Origin: Acanthosoma haemorrhoidale
Lineage: Eukaryota > Arthropoda > Insecta > Hemiptera > Acanthosomatidae
NCBI GenBank assembly: GCA_930367205.1
Contig: OV884011.1
Location: 168,899,226 to 168,963,225 of the forward strand
Direction: 5' to 3'
DNA length: 64,000 nt
Below the pieces are notes generated by a model. It saw only the letters and a program-made list of their open reading frames with translations, was not told the DNA's origin and ran no database searches. Within the stretch, counting starts at the first letter, position 1. Every line of letters begins with the position of its first letter. Below are positions 29,341 to 41,780 of this stretch, in pieces. The translations under genes were made by a program, and so were the position numbers.

Positions 29341-30652
29341 GGTATTCAAAGACTCAGGAAGGAAACCTGCTTTAAACGTCATTTTTTTGCATCGTTACCA
29401 ATTTCTTGCTTCGCAATTATTGTTTTAGAGATCTGGTAAATCACTATCATTTCGCCCTAATCATAGGCTCCTGGTCAATCTTCCCATATATGCTAATTAC
29501 TGTTTCCAGGTAATCATACGGTTCTACCATCTTTAGAACATCTTTGTAGTTATTATTACGGGCTTATTATGCCTTGCTATATGCCTCATCTTACTCTTAA
29601 AAGCATTTATACTCATTCCTTTTCTTTTCAACTCATATCCCCATTAATTAACTGCAGTTTGAAGCCTTTCTTAAGTATCACTTCATCAGCATGTATCACA
29701 TCCTGAACAAATATTACAAACTCGTACTGTTGTCCTTGGGCCTCTTCTCAGACGTTGAGAAAGGGAAATAGTGTCGATTGCTTGCTGTTCAATCCCACTC
29801 CACCTTTGGGTCAATGATAGGCACATTTTATGGCATTGATGAGATTACTAGGGACCCCTTTACGGAATAATACTTCCTAAATTTGAAGTCGTGGTGTAGA
29901 ATCAAAGTTAAAACAAACCTAACATTCCTGTTCCAGGCCTTTTCGTTATCATTCGAAGGGAGAACAAATTATCGCGTGTTAGCCAACTGTGTCTTCAATT
30001 TAGTCTCCCACTGCTGCTAGTTAGTAGTCATTGCCAACCACCAACGCGGGTAGTTCCAGTAATAGTAGCTTAAGGTAACTCTGGAACACCTACCTGTATA
30101 GTCGTCAGGCTTAATTACATTAAGGTTTATCCGACGGAGGAAGGGCGGTCCGTTGAAGTTGAGAATTAAATTATTTTAATTTACGGAGAAGAAATTTTAT
30201 AAAAAAGTAATAATCATTAGTTGTGGTATGAAATCATACTGTTTTAATAATTATTAACTAAAGTAAAAATTAAGTTACTGGCCCAAGGCTCGAAAACTCG
30301 GTACATCCTGGTGTATCTATTAAATATGTTATCCCTGCTACGGCCTAGGCTAGCCAGTCTTTAGCTCTTTTGTTTCAAATTGAGAGCTTTGGGGGAAAAA
30401 AATAAAGAAAAGTCTTTAGCTCTCGTAAACCTCAGAAAAACATTGCCGAAGCAAAATCTTGTGAAAGGATTATCTGACTCACTTCTGACCCAGAGGTCAG
30501 GGGAGCTCCACAGTTCAATTCTTGGCTGCCTCTATCTTTTTTTTTAGCTAATAATTATTAATTCGTGGGATTTCATACCTTAACTAATTATTATTATTAT
30601 ATGAACTGAGGTTTTAAATAAACCTCATAAAATAAATAAATTTTAAATAACA
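29341..30652. repeat. 1.3-kb direct repeat, copy 2
   Basis: Second copy of the 25719-26962 repeat. It contains small insertions relative to copy 1 (for example near 29865-29880 and 30020-30060) and the same hairpin near 30609-30627. A partial third piece of its right part (AGCTCCACAGTTCAATTATT with the next about 30 bp) is repeated again at 30671-30712, so the right edge has undergone further local duplication. Confidence 0.85.
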
Positions 30653-30670
30653 CTAATTTTCTGCATAAAG

Positions 30671-30712
30671 CTCCACAGTTCAATTATTGGCTGCCTCTAT
30701 CTTTTTTTTAGC
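30671..30712. repeat. partial local duplicate of the direct repeat
   Basis: AGCTCCACAGTTCAATTATT, GGCTGCCTCTATC and TTTTTTTAGCTAAT match 30503-30549 closely. It lies 19 bp beyond the end of copy 2. Confidence 0.75.
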
Positions 30713-32179
30713 TAATTCGATTCGGCGATTCGGCAAAACCTCATGGCATCCTTTCACTCTTCACCAGCTCCATATAGAGTGACTAAAAATGTCTCCCCTG
30801 CTTCTGCAATTACCCCTTCCCGGGCATCCGGGTTCATGAACAGCTGAACAATGTTTAAGAGTTTCTCGTCCTTCAAAAGCAATTTATTTATGGAATCTTA
30901 ATATTTGAAAATACCGGAATTATATAAGGTGCTTTGTGCCTCCTTTCCTGGTTTCAAGAACTAAACATTTGAAGAAAGAGAATCTAGAGTACAGCTAGAA
31001 TTATAAAAATATTTATATTCAGGCATTTTTCAATTAAACACTTCTTTTTTTCAAATAACTTAATGCAGTAGTGAAAATCAAATTTACTGGTAAAAGTTTA
31101 AAAAACGACGGAAACTTCGATAGAAGCTAGTCACCTTTTAATCGAAGTAATTTTCATGTATTGGTACTCATTTAATGCTTTAAAAGTTTTATATGGACGT
31201 TTTATTTGATTGGATGAATCGTTTTTTATTTATTTCGAAGAAACTGAATACACACCCCTTTTTTCAACAAATTTTTGGACCACCAGTGTTTGCCTCAGCG
31301 GAAACTCAGGATATTCATATTTGACCTAAAATAAAGTGAATTATTTGCGATTCCGGAATTTTCCTCCCTGCCTCAGTAGTTGTAATAAAATGTTGTACTT
31401 TTAAAATTCCAATAACAATGAATAATTTTTAATTTTATCATTTTTTACCGCTGTCTTAGAGTATACCAACTACAAGCATTCCGCTTGCTAACTAAATTTA
31501 CTTCACCAAAATAATTATAATGTTGATGTATTAATATTGCTTCTGTTGGTACAAAAAATAACGTTATACTCTCTGAAGATAGTTTATTTAAGACGGGATA
31601 TGAAGTCAGATGAGTTAGCTACCCTTTCTCGGATTTATCTTCGTCATTCACAAAAAAAACAAACAATTATTAATGTGCAAGGTACATCAGAATCAGTTAA
31701 AAAGTAATTAATGAAACGATAAAGAGACCGCTTCGTAGAATAATTTGTCTAGATAAGCAGTATCACAGAACTTGAGGTTTTCTCTAGGGGTTCAGAAAAA
31801 CTAAGTTCCAGCTCCGTGGACCACGTGCCTGGAATGGATAGGGGAACTACTACCCTTACGCTTCCTTTTCCTGTAATACCGCTCATCGAAATTCCTCTGA
31901 GGGTGGTGTAATTCCCTGCTGCCTCTGGACTGACTGAGTGTCCTCTAGCTATGACAAAGGACCATTACAGCTTATCAGGTACTCACTGCACTATTATATG
32001 GTATGTCTTATATGGAATGTTTTAAACAATAAGTAAAACGATTAAAACACTATTACCAGAAGACTAAGTAATAATTTAAAATTGTAATCATTGGTGGAAG
32101 CCACCTGTCTTATATGTTATAGTAGTTTATATGATGCACTGTTTAGAGGGTGGGTTTGCTCTCTTTACTTTTTTTTTTT
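30713..32179. other. non-coding stretch
   Basis: No gene is supported. A somewhat GC-richer patch at 31795-31950 gives no recognisable protein in any frame. Confidence 0.4.
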
Positions 32180-32609
32180 ATAATCCACAACAACAATCTT
32201 TATATCGGTAAAATTACAATCTGCCGTATTGGGCCAATGTTCTCATTCATACCATATTTCATTCACGCAGTATTTGCAAACAGCTCAGAGATCTTCCAAA
32301 TCCACATGGTGGTCACCGCCCACGCTCCGAATAAGACTAGAGAAACTGGCCATTGCCAGGACCCCCAATGTCGCTAATTTATAGCAGGCCACGAGGGTAC
32401 TGCCACTTTAGTCTCTGAGGAGGATTATAGGGATGCGTGGCACAGTTTAACAACTGTGTTAGGGGATTAGGGTGGTTGGATACGTTTCATGTTTGACTTG
32501 TTTGCTGCCCCCCATAGCTATATTCCGTATGTCCAGATTGGCTTTTATATAACTTTGTAAATTATCTATTGAGAGATGGGATTCCTTCGAAGAAGTACTC
32601 TGTTTACTA
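32180..32609 (-). mobile_element. Jockey-type LINE 3' fragment (copy L6), internally deleted
   Basis: Read on the minus strand it holds the pol C-terminus, from about TACTTC...CCCATCTCTCAATAG (32609) through CCAATCTGGACATACGGAAT, then the 3' UTR ending near AAGATTGTTGTTGTGG at 32187. Compared with copies L1 and L2, about 115 bp are missing near 32480, with the junction at a shared ATCCAA, and a second shortening lies in the 3' UTR around 32330. An 8-10 bp poly(T) on the + strand borders its 3' end. A TSD was not resolved. Confidence 0.8.
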
Positions 32610-33786
32610 ATGACCAATTTATGTTGGCTAGATGGTTGTAGGGCATTCATATTAATCAATAAATACCTCTAGCTTGTATACCCACAGATATTTATAATTT
32701 ATTTTTCTATGTATACAATTTTAATGATTTTAATAATTTAACTTCTTCTTCGTATAACTTCTCACAATTTTATCATTTTGAATGTCTTGCTATATCTCGG
32801 TAGTTTTAGTTACAAACATATATATTTTATTTAAGTTATTTTGTTTTAATGTTGACGTGTAGTGAATATAAACTTTTGATATTTTTTTTTAAAACATTTT
32901 AGTATGTTAACCAAAAGTGGGTTGACAACCACCCTAGTTCTTGGGTACTTTATTTATGAAACATGAATTTCTTAGAAACTTGGGAACCTTTTGCTCATAA
33001 ATTATTCCACAGTCGATTTCTAGTTTTCGGTGAAGAAGAAGAACCAGAAAGTTGTGTCGATTGACATCCTTAAACATTTATTTTGGAAAGTCTAGATTCT
33101 TTTACTTCTACCAATAATAGTAACCTAAACCTTCGCGTCCTACATCGCACAGGGTTTCTTACTTGCTGTTATGCCTGCCGAGTATAGGATATTGCATAGA
33201 TAGTATACACCCTATATTTGCATAGGCTTCTGATTATTCCTTATTAATAGGGAAATTCCAAGTAGGTGGGCCATCGAGTTGAATCCTGAGATATTAAACT
33301 GCCTTTCCGGATCGACTCCAGTCCGGATACTCATAATGAATATTGTTAATCAGAGCGTCGAGATTATTAATTTCATATTGTAAATAACATGATAGGGAAG
33401 TATTTAATTTTCTATTACAAGTAATTGGGCAATAATTGGACCTCATTACTTTTTATTCGCATCTCTGGAGCTTCAAGTAATAAAATGTCACTTCTTAATT
33501 TGAAACTAGGGTTCCAATAAAATTGTGAATTCGCTTTTGATTTGAAGTGAAGACACTTTCAATGACTTTATGTACTTATAGTCTATACACTTGTAGGATG
33601 CTTTTACGATTTATTTTTAATACCTACATTAATATTATGACTACAAATTAATTTATTTATTACCTCTTCATTGTTTTCACGAGGCTGATTTATTTTATTA
33701 TAAGCATGATTGATGAGGACATCATATAATTAAATAATCACAATTCAGACAACTGTTTTTAACTCGCAACAATTGCACCTCAGTAG
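32610..33786. other. gene-poor AT-rich DNA
   Basis: No open frame or repeat is recognised. Confidence 0.4.
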
Positions 33787-34715
33787 CTCAGGCTTTTGAC
33801 AGGGTTTGGCACGCAGGTTTGCTTTACAAGCTCAAAGATATTTCCCACAGACCCTTTACCTAATCATACAGTCCTACCTTTCAAACTGCTTCTTCCAAGA
33901 CCGCTGTGGCTTAGAATATTATAATTAATATCCCATAAAAGCAGGAGTTCCACAGGGCAGCGTCCTAGGTCCAATCCTCTATAACCTATACACCGCTGAT
34001 GTCCTCTCTACCCCCAATATCCTCTTGGCAACATTTCCAGATGACACTGTAGTCCTGTCATCCCATCGAGACCCCGATATAGCATCCCAAAACCTTCAAA
34101 AACACCTTGATGAAATCGAGTATTCGGGCAACTAATGGCGAATCAAGGTTAATGAAGCAAAATGTTCCCACATTACCTTTATCCCCTGCCGCAAGTCCTA
34201 TCCATCAGCTTTTTTAAATTCCATTCCTCTTCCTGTATCCAAGGCAGTACTGTATTTAGGCTTTCATCTCGACAAAAGGCTGACATGGAACCCACTCACG
34301 AGGCTAAAAAGACAAGAACTAAACAGACGCTTTGGGCAACTGTACAGACTACTTCAATGGACATCCCATCCCTCAATAGAAAACAAATTACTAATTTACA
34401 AAGGTATACTTAAGCCAATCTGGACATACGGAATAGAGCTATGGGGGACAGCAAAAAAGTAGAACATCAAGTACATCCAATCAAACGTCTTGATAACAAT
34501 AGGAAATGCACAGCAACAAAACCCTTCATAATGATCTTAATATACCCTACATTCTTGAACTCATCCCTTCCAAGTTCATAAAATTCTATAGTAACTTATC
34601 CAACCACCCTAATTCCCTAGCTGAGTCGTTACACTCCGCCACTCATCTCTACAACCCTCCTCGGAGACTAAAACGGCAGTGGCCTCGTGATCTGCAACAT
34701 TACATAACAATGGGA
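33787..34715 (+). pseudogene. Jockey-type LINE (copy L2), reverse transcriptase fragment
   Basis: Starts at CTCAGGCTTTTGACAGGG, encoding QAFDRVWHAGLLYKLKDISH, and continues to CCTCGTGATCTGC near 34694, the end of the pol frame, then fades out within the 3' UTR. The catalytic box reads FPDDTVVL (34034-34045), so the usual alanine of FADD is proline, and several stops interrupt the frame (for example near 33930 and 34132). Its 5' end coincides within about 2 bp with that of copy L1. No TSD is seen because the 3' end is lost. Confidence 0.85.
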
Positions 34716-36535
34716 AATATCATGCCTCTTAATGAATTTTTATGATTATAGTTTAGACCAGTTAAACAATTTAAAACTAGATACATTCGATACCTTACTC
34801 AAAACTACAAACAAATATTTTTAAAAATTTTAATAATACTTAATCATGTGTTGATAATGTTATGGTTGCCACACCTTTATACATTGCTTGTATCAAATAG
34901 GAACATCATGTAAAATTTCATGTATCTAACTTGAACAGGGGACTCAAAAAAACTATGACAGACGAGTGAAAACTTGAGGGTTTCTGATTTTGAAAAAAGT
35001 CAATCAAACCTTAAAAAATTTATTTTTTCTTGATACGACTTTTTCTCCCACAATCATTGATGTCATGTTGTGTTATTATTGCGACATTAACAGCAAACAT
35101 GAGATCACTTCCTCCTTGGTACTATATATACTCCTTCCAGCGCCCCGCTTCATTTATCGAGTAGCTGTTGTCTAGTTCACATTGCGGTTACTTAATATTA
35201 TGTCATTACCTCAATTAATTTTATTTTTTAAAGAGTGATAAGTCTTTGAGTTGTGATTATTATTTAATTGATCGACCGATTTCGGATTTGGTGGCGGGAG
35301 CTGTACACAATTGACTTATCCTAGTAGCCTCAAAGGTGGAGGTTCCATTGGATTAAGAGGTTTAATAGAATTGCCGCTAGACGCCGCCGATGACAGTTGT
35401 TGGGCCACAGTGCAAACAGCCTCCTTCCTTCCTCCCCTTCAGTCTTCCGTCAACAACTGTGTAAATACGTCAGTCTGTTCTACATTCACTTCTCCTATTT
35501 CGTCTTTCACTTTTTTTTTTTTTTATTGGAGATAGTGCAGACATTTAGATATGTATTAGTCAGTAAATAGACTCGGATCGGAGTCAGCTTGCAGACAGAT
35601 CACCATCCATGACACATGCCTGGTATCGCACATGAATAGTCAATGAACCTGCCAATGCCATGTACACATGTCACAGTCAACCCTTTCTGACGGCAAACCG
35701 CACCGTGTCTCATTGCTGTCTCTTAGTGGTGATACATTTAAGCATTTTACTGAGAAAAACAAATATGAAACCCCAGTAAACTTGTCCAGTTCATGATTCT
35801 AGACTAAAAAACATTTCGCATGTTTTTTACAGCTTCCCAAGACATAATCATATTCAAAATCCATTATACCCTGATCTACCAGAGTGCGATAATTTCTCAA
35901 TTCTAAAAATAAAATAGAAAGAACCAAAGGCAAATACCTAATTAGGGTTGCTAAAGTAAAACTAATAAATTTTTTATTGAATTCATTGTAACAAACAATT
36001 TATTAACCAAGTATTTGTATGTCAGGGGTTTAGAAATAAATAGGACTGGTGTTTTTCTCGGTTGGCCTATAATTACATTATTAATATATATTCCAATTAG
36101 CTATTTTTTCAATACTATAGATTATTATTAACTGACTTATTGCTATATAATTGGTTATTTTGTTGTTGTGCTAAATCAACCACGTAATAAGTAGAATATC
36201 GCAAATTGAGCAATGATCCAGTGTACGCCAAGTAATTGACTTTTCAGCCCGACAAATCTCTTTGTGTAGGACGATGGCCCCAAATACTAAAAAAAAATTA
36301 GTTATTCACGAAAATGACTAATTTGGTACCCTACTCAAAATTATAGTGAACTAATATTTTGTTATGAAGGTGGCTTTATACGGCATGTATTGGCAATATC
36401 AAGTGTGATTTCCAAGTTAAATTTAATGTCTCTAGCTTCGACAAGGTCAAACAACTCCAGGATAGATGGACAAAGATACATGTGAAGGCGTTATTGGGCT
36501 TGGTTAATTGCTCTATGCGTGGCTTGCAATAGGGT
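34716..36535. other. non-coding stretch
   Basis: No gene is supported. The frame at 35311-35535 lies in a slightly GC-richer patch but shows no domain I know. Confidence 0.4.
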
Positions 36536-36603
36536 GCCGATAGTCGATAATTGGGCACTATCGATATCCTGATACTATAATAATACTATCGATAGTATCG
36601 ATA
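36536..36603. promoter_or_regulatory. cluster of TATCGATA (DRE/BEAF-like) motifs
   Basis: TATCGATA occurs three times, at 36559-36566, 36587-36594 and 36596-36603, with two extra CGATA half sites at about 36538 and 36544; the last pair forms the palindrome ATACTATCGATAGTAT (36584-36599). In Drosophila, TATCGATA is the DNA replication-related element bound by DREF, and CGATA clusters are bound by the insulator protein BEAF-32. No gene start lies next to it, so it may equally be the subterminal repeat region of a hAT-type transposon (GGGTGCC precedes it at 36533). Undecided. Confidence 0.4.
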
Positions 36604-38305
36604 TTTTACATTTCCATGAGAAAACATTTATATTACTTTGAGATTAGGGGTAAGTAAAAAAATATGTCAAGTATGAGAAGATGTCATTAAAGAATAATTT
36701 ATCATTAATTTTATTTAATGAGAATTTTATATGAAAAACACATTTTGTTAAAAACACAGCCAGAAAAAATCTTGACGCGTTAGCGAAAACAAACAATATT
36801 GCGAGACTAGAACAGACACTAAATATAAAATAGAAGAACTTAATTTTTAACGTTTTAATTATTAAAAAGGTTTGATTTGGAAGTTTAATTAAGAAAAGTG
36901 AGTTTGGAGGAGGTAGAGTTACCTAGTGATAATTATTATTAAACTGGGATTAAAAAAATATCTGTCTACCAGTGCCACATGTTGGCTGACAAAGAAAAAA
37001 TTTCTACCTTACTTTGGCTCAGATCCAATCCTTGTAGAGTCATGGTTTCCCTGCGCTGGAGAGCCCACGTTCTGACGGTACTGAAGAGGTTTAACAGATG
37101 ATCAGAATTCATCATGATGATGAAACAGCGCATTTTTCATGTTTTGCAACTCCAAACAGATATCTATTAATTAATACTATCCATAGTTATTTGGAATTCC
37201 TTTTTTTTAAATCTAGGATATGATCATATATGCACCTTATACAACAAGCTATTCCTTATATAATAATCTAACTTATTCAAGATAATAGCTTCTTGCTGGT
37301 ATCTTTTTTAAAAAGAGGCAAAACAATGGCAGCAGCGGGTCCTGTAACACATTTTTGTTTCTGTTAATGGCCCACATTGCCTTTGATGTGACATTGGGTA
37401 ACTTCAAGGTACCGCGGAGGTAGTAGAGTGATTAAAAAAAGAGGAAAACAAATGTTTCTTTTCGTTTTGAGAAAAACCAACGCAAAATCAAACGATATAT
37501 ACAATAGATTTAAAGTTATACTCAACAGCTACTCTAAATTATGCTGGGCGTGTTATAGTTATTATCTTATAACATGAAGTATAAGAAAAAAGTCTCATAT
37601 CTTACTTTCTCCGATCTATTACAATTAATTAAAGATAGTAAATAAAAAAGTATAATATTGTACCTTTTTCTATGATTGATAAGGTGAGCTCCATCACTTC
37701 GACATTATGTATAATGTACAGAATTTGTATAAAATGTAGCCAAGCTACAGGGAATATAATGAAGCAATTGTAAATAGATTGGTTTGTAGAATCTATATTT
37801 TGTAACATATATTAATTTTGTAACAAGGGGATATGAAACAAAAAAAAAAAATACAATTTTCCCGTTGTTGTCCGAAGATGTCATAACAAAATGTTAGTCA
37901 GTACAAAAAAAAAATTAATATCCTGTTATTTGCTGCTTATTTTCTTTAGGCCTTTTCAAAATCAAAATGCATTGAGTCAAGATAAAAAAGTCTTTATTCT
38001 TGTATTGGTATTTTAAACATTATTAGACATTTTTCCCATCTGATTTTCAGATATTATATAAACAATTAAATAAACTAGAATAAGTCATTTAGGTTGAAAA
38101 TAGACAGAAATTACCTTAGTATAAGAAACGAAAATAATTGTAGAACTAAGTAGCGATTAGGCCCCTAGTATTTATGTATGTAGCTGGCCGGCCGCAGGTC
38201 TTGAACTGCTATAGGTTTTTCAACACTTTTATAAAAATAAATCAATTTGCTTTACATCGGAAATTTATTGAAATTATCTGTTGTTTATAGCATTGTTTTA
38301 ATTTT
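36604..38305. other. gene-poor AT-rich DNA
   Basis: No gene is supported. The part at 37000-37130 is less AT-rich, but no long frame crosses it. Confidence 0.4.
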
Positions 38306-38500
38306 ATTGTGCTAAACTGTGGTTTGGATTTAGATGAGGGTGACTGACGAGGACTGAGGAGGAGATGAACTGGGATGGAAGGAGATCTGGGACAAGATAG
38401 GAGGGAACTCCACATCCCAATAGGCCTAGTCCCAGTGGGGATTTTAACCCGCCACTCCCTTGCCCCGTAAGGGAGACTTTCCCAGGGACACTAGGAAAAT
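38306..38500 (-). repeat. candidate SINE-like element
   Basis: A sharply GC-richer island in AT-rich DNA. On the minus strand it reads GGGGCAAGGGAGTGGCGGGT followed by TAAAATCCCCAC, giving a pol III B-box-like GGTTAAAATCC near 38446-38456, and it ends in an A-rich tail (AATAAAATTAAAAC near 38292-38305). A 73-codon frame across it looks non-biological. I found no second copy in the window, so SINE status rests on the B box and tail alone. Confidence 0.3.
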
Positions 38501-40135
38501 AAAATGAAAATCTAAATGACCTCATTTATTTTTCATGCTGTTACTTAAAAGAAGAATTGTTTTGTTTTTTTTTCATTTCTTATTTATGGAAATGAAAAGA
38601 GCTTAATTTTATCCATTCCCACGAAACTTGATGATAAAAGGCACTGGAAGGAAGGTGAAAATACTTTTCAGTCTACAGGTATAAGAGAAGACATAAAATA
38701 AGTTACACCCTTTTTGTCTTAAGGGCAAGATATCTACAGGTCACCAACCCTGGCCAGCCTGAATAAGCCTACAGAACTTATTTTAAATTACAAATTCTAG
38801 TTTTCGTTGTTGAAAATTGAATGTGCCACATTTCAGTTCAACATCTAGCATCCTGGTCCTTTTTCTGAAAGTTTAATAGAGGATAATCTTTTCGTCATCA
38901 AAATGCCGATAATACAGACATTGGTTTGGAAAAAAATATTTTTTAAATGGTTTTAATTTTGTTAACTTATCCTTCAGAAAAAAGAGGATTTTTTTAAAGC
39001 TATTAACTTTAAACATGTAACTTTTTTAATTGTCATTTAATAAATTCATAATTTTCACAATATCGTAGCAAAAATGAAGTGAAAGATATCCATAACTAAA
39101 TAAATTGGTAAAAGTCCTTTCTGTAAAGTTTTTTTCTTTCCTGCAAAACTTCTTTTTCTGTAGTAAAATAACCAAGGGTCGATTTGGAACCATGGAAACT
39201 TCAATATTTTATATTAACATTCTACCTTCCTTGATAGTTCTTTTCCACTTCCTTTATAGCTTGGTATAATGTGTCACTCTGTTACTTGCTGACTGCAACC
39301 ATAATTTTAGAAAAGTATTGAAGAAATGAATAAAGAAACCTAAATTTAAGGTTGATATTAGAGCCCCATATTTTGAATTTTTACAAGATATCTGCGACAG
39401 TAGAACTCAACTTTAACTACCATTTTGTTCCCAAGAAAGCTGGTTACAAGTTTAAATAAACTCAAAAATTGTTTCTTTTCAAAATGTTCATCCTATGCAA
39501 ATTTTCATATGTCAGGTCCAACAGGTACTTTAGATTTCCTTCTGATAAAATTGGGACTTTTATGAAAGATATTCAAAGCATTCTCCCCATTTCGGTGTTT
39601 TTTTTTTACATTACATTAGGCATAATTTGATAAGAAGTGTGTGAAGGAGGAAGTATACCATTTCATTTGATCCATCATACTTTTCCTCTCGATGTTTTTT
39701 GAAACCCGGCTCTGACGTCTTCTTCTTTGTAGAATTCTTTGTATCGTGTCATCTCTTATCACGCCTGTCTCATTCGCACAGAAATTTCCTATTGACCAAG
39801 CCACATACCCAGTTACATGCAAGTTTATTTATACAGTTTTGAACGATTTTCTTTTAATTTTAGTTTATGCCTCTCAAGTACCAAATAACAATTTACTCTG
39901 TATAAGTACAAAGTTTACACTGTACTATCTAAAAAACTACAAAATATAAGATATTATAAAAATATAAAAGCGAAGGCTGTGGTAAAACTATTTTGATGTA
40001 TTTTTTGAAAGAAATTTAAAGGACTATATCCTGTGAAAGAAACTTACGAGACTCGATTTTATTTAACACTTATTAAATCATTCTCAAAAACATACTTGTT
40101 ATTTATTATCATAAATATTATTTTTACATTTAAGA
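38501..40135. other. gene-poor AT-rich DNA
   Basis: Nothing recognisable; two opposing short frames near 39616-39949 lack domains. Confidence 0.4.
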
Positions 40136-40487
40136 CCCAATCCTTTCAATCAAAAGTCCTGAGAACAATAGTTAATTCCCCTTAATACGTCAACAACAAA
40201 ACGATCTTAATATAACCTACATAGTTGAACTCATTCCTTCCAAATTCCATCGAAACCTATCCAGCCACCCCAATCCCCTGAAAGTCATTACACTGCGCCA
40301 CACATCCCTATAATCCGCCTCGGAGACTAAAGAGGAAGTGGCCACGTGACCTGCTATAAATACGTTACAGAGGTAGTCATGGCAATAGATAGTTTGTTTA
40401 ATTATGTCCTGAGTGTCTGTGTTTCTCGCGCTCTTAGTCAGCCTCTATTGGCTCGTATCCGATGACACGGTTCATAGAGGAGCGTCC
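40136..40487 (+). mobile_element. Jockey-type LINE 3' region (copy L5), left part, interrupted
   Basis: CCAATCCTTTCAATCAAAAG through CACGTGACCTGCTATAAATA and the start of the 3' UTR (TCAGCCTCTATTGGCTCGTA near 40439-40458) match L1 and L3. The match stops at GGAGCG (about 40481-40486). The next part of the UTR, starting CGAGACTCCGCTTCC, resumes at 41781. Copy L5 is thus split by the 1.3-kb insertion between. Confidence 0.85.
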
Positions 40488-41780
40488 CGGTCCTCCGGTT
40501 GCCGATTTACCATAACCTGCCACCGGTGCAACTTCTTCGCACAAAAGAGAAAGTAGATCGCCAACTGTCTTTCATTACGGAAGTGATCGTCGACGCCGCG
40601 GACACAGCTATTCCGAATTACAGCCCCATACCATTGACCCTGCGACCACCTCCAGACCATATTCTGAAACTTATTGCCTTGCGCAATAATTGGAAGAACA
40701 AATGGTACAGGACCAGAGATTGTCAAGCGAAGGTAATTATTAATTCTTTCACAACGCAAATCCGAAGCTTGATCAAACACTGAAAGACAGCCGTTTGAAA
40801 GACAACAGAAGTGGGATGAGTGACGGCATGGAGCCCGGTACAAAAACACGACAGGCGCTGCTTTAACTGACGATATGGTGGTGTACAGTAGCAGCATGAA
40901 CGCCGAGTTAGCCGAGGTTTGCTCTTAGACAGGCTGAAATAACCTGTAATCAGATCAGTGAGAAATTGGGGAAACTCAATATTTCTGTAAACGCTGGTAA
41001 GACTGACTGCGTAATTTTCTCCTAACAAAGGGAAAAAGTCCATTTCCTATTACATACACTGTAGGAACGCAGGAAAACTCACCAGCCAACAACCTAGTAT
41101 ATCTAAGAGTTAAAATGGACCGTCATCTCCGTTTTAGTAACCATTTTGTCAGGAAACTAAAATAAACTAAGGAAACGCACGAAGTCTTACCGGCTTACAC
41201 ATTTATTAACTTCACCCAATTTATCATTAAGCCTTAAGCTAATGATATATAAGAGTGTACTCTCCCCTGCTCTGCTGTACGGTGCACCGCTTTTTATTCA
41301 TTTGACTCAAGTGACAGCGAGAAACGGAATCCTCATGAACGTGGTCAGACACACTACATTCGAGCAGCGGAGAAACAGTGAACTACACGAGGACTTTGAG
41401 CTGCCTAAGGTGGATGAGTTCATTTGCCGTAGACATATCAAATTCTATGACTCCCTACAACACGTGACAACACAATTACCCCCGCCCCGTTCCTCCATCG
41501 ATGGCAGCAAGCGCTCGAGGCAGGAACCTTATAGTTTGCAAGTTTAGTTTTAGACCCTTTATCGTAACCCGAAGGTGAGCCCCATCAACTAGTCCCTTTG
41601 CAATGTTTTAACTTGTTAACCACAATCAGATATGTTAGGTTTTTAGACATGCACTCCTTAAAATGCATGCAATGAAGTATAAGGAGAAAGGCTCATCTGT
41701 AGAATTTTAGAATCTTTAGAATTCTGTAGAACTTAAATTAATTTAAAAAATAATTACCCAAAGGGTTTAGAAAAAAAAAA
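40488..41780 (+). pseudogene. second LINE family inserted in copy L5, internally deleted RT
   Basis: Translations show RPPPDHILKLIALRNNWKNK and IRSLIKH (the linker upstream of the RT), then within about 40 codons a frame with LTDDMVVYSSSMNAEL and LGKLNISVNAGKTDC, then LMIYKSVLSPALLYGAPLF (41239-41295) and a C-terminal RRHIKFYDSLQ. This is the layout of Jockey/R1-group non-LTR polymerases with most of the fingers and palm deleted, plus frameshifts. It ends in an A-run (41771-41780) that abuts copy L5 sequence, so the 3' end is poly(A), unlike the TTG-rich end of the host family. Flanking L5 bases (about 8) are missing at the site. Confidence 0.8.

Noticed and set aside
38304..38525. 73-codon minus-strand frame
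   Set aside because: It overlaps the GC-rich SINE-like island; no domain.
40472..41043. Two minus-strand frames of 106 and 141 codons
   Set aside because: They are antisense shadows of the nested LINE, whose plus strand carries recognisable RT motifs.
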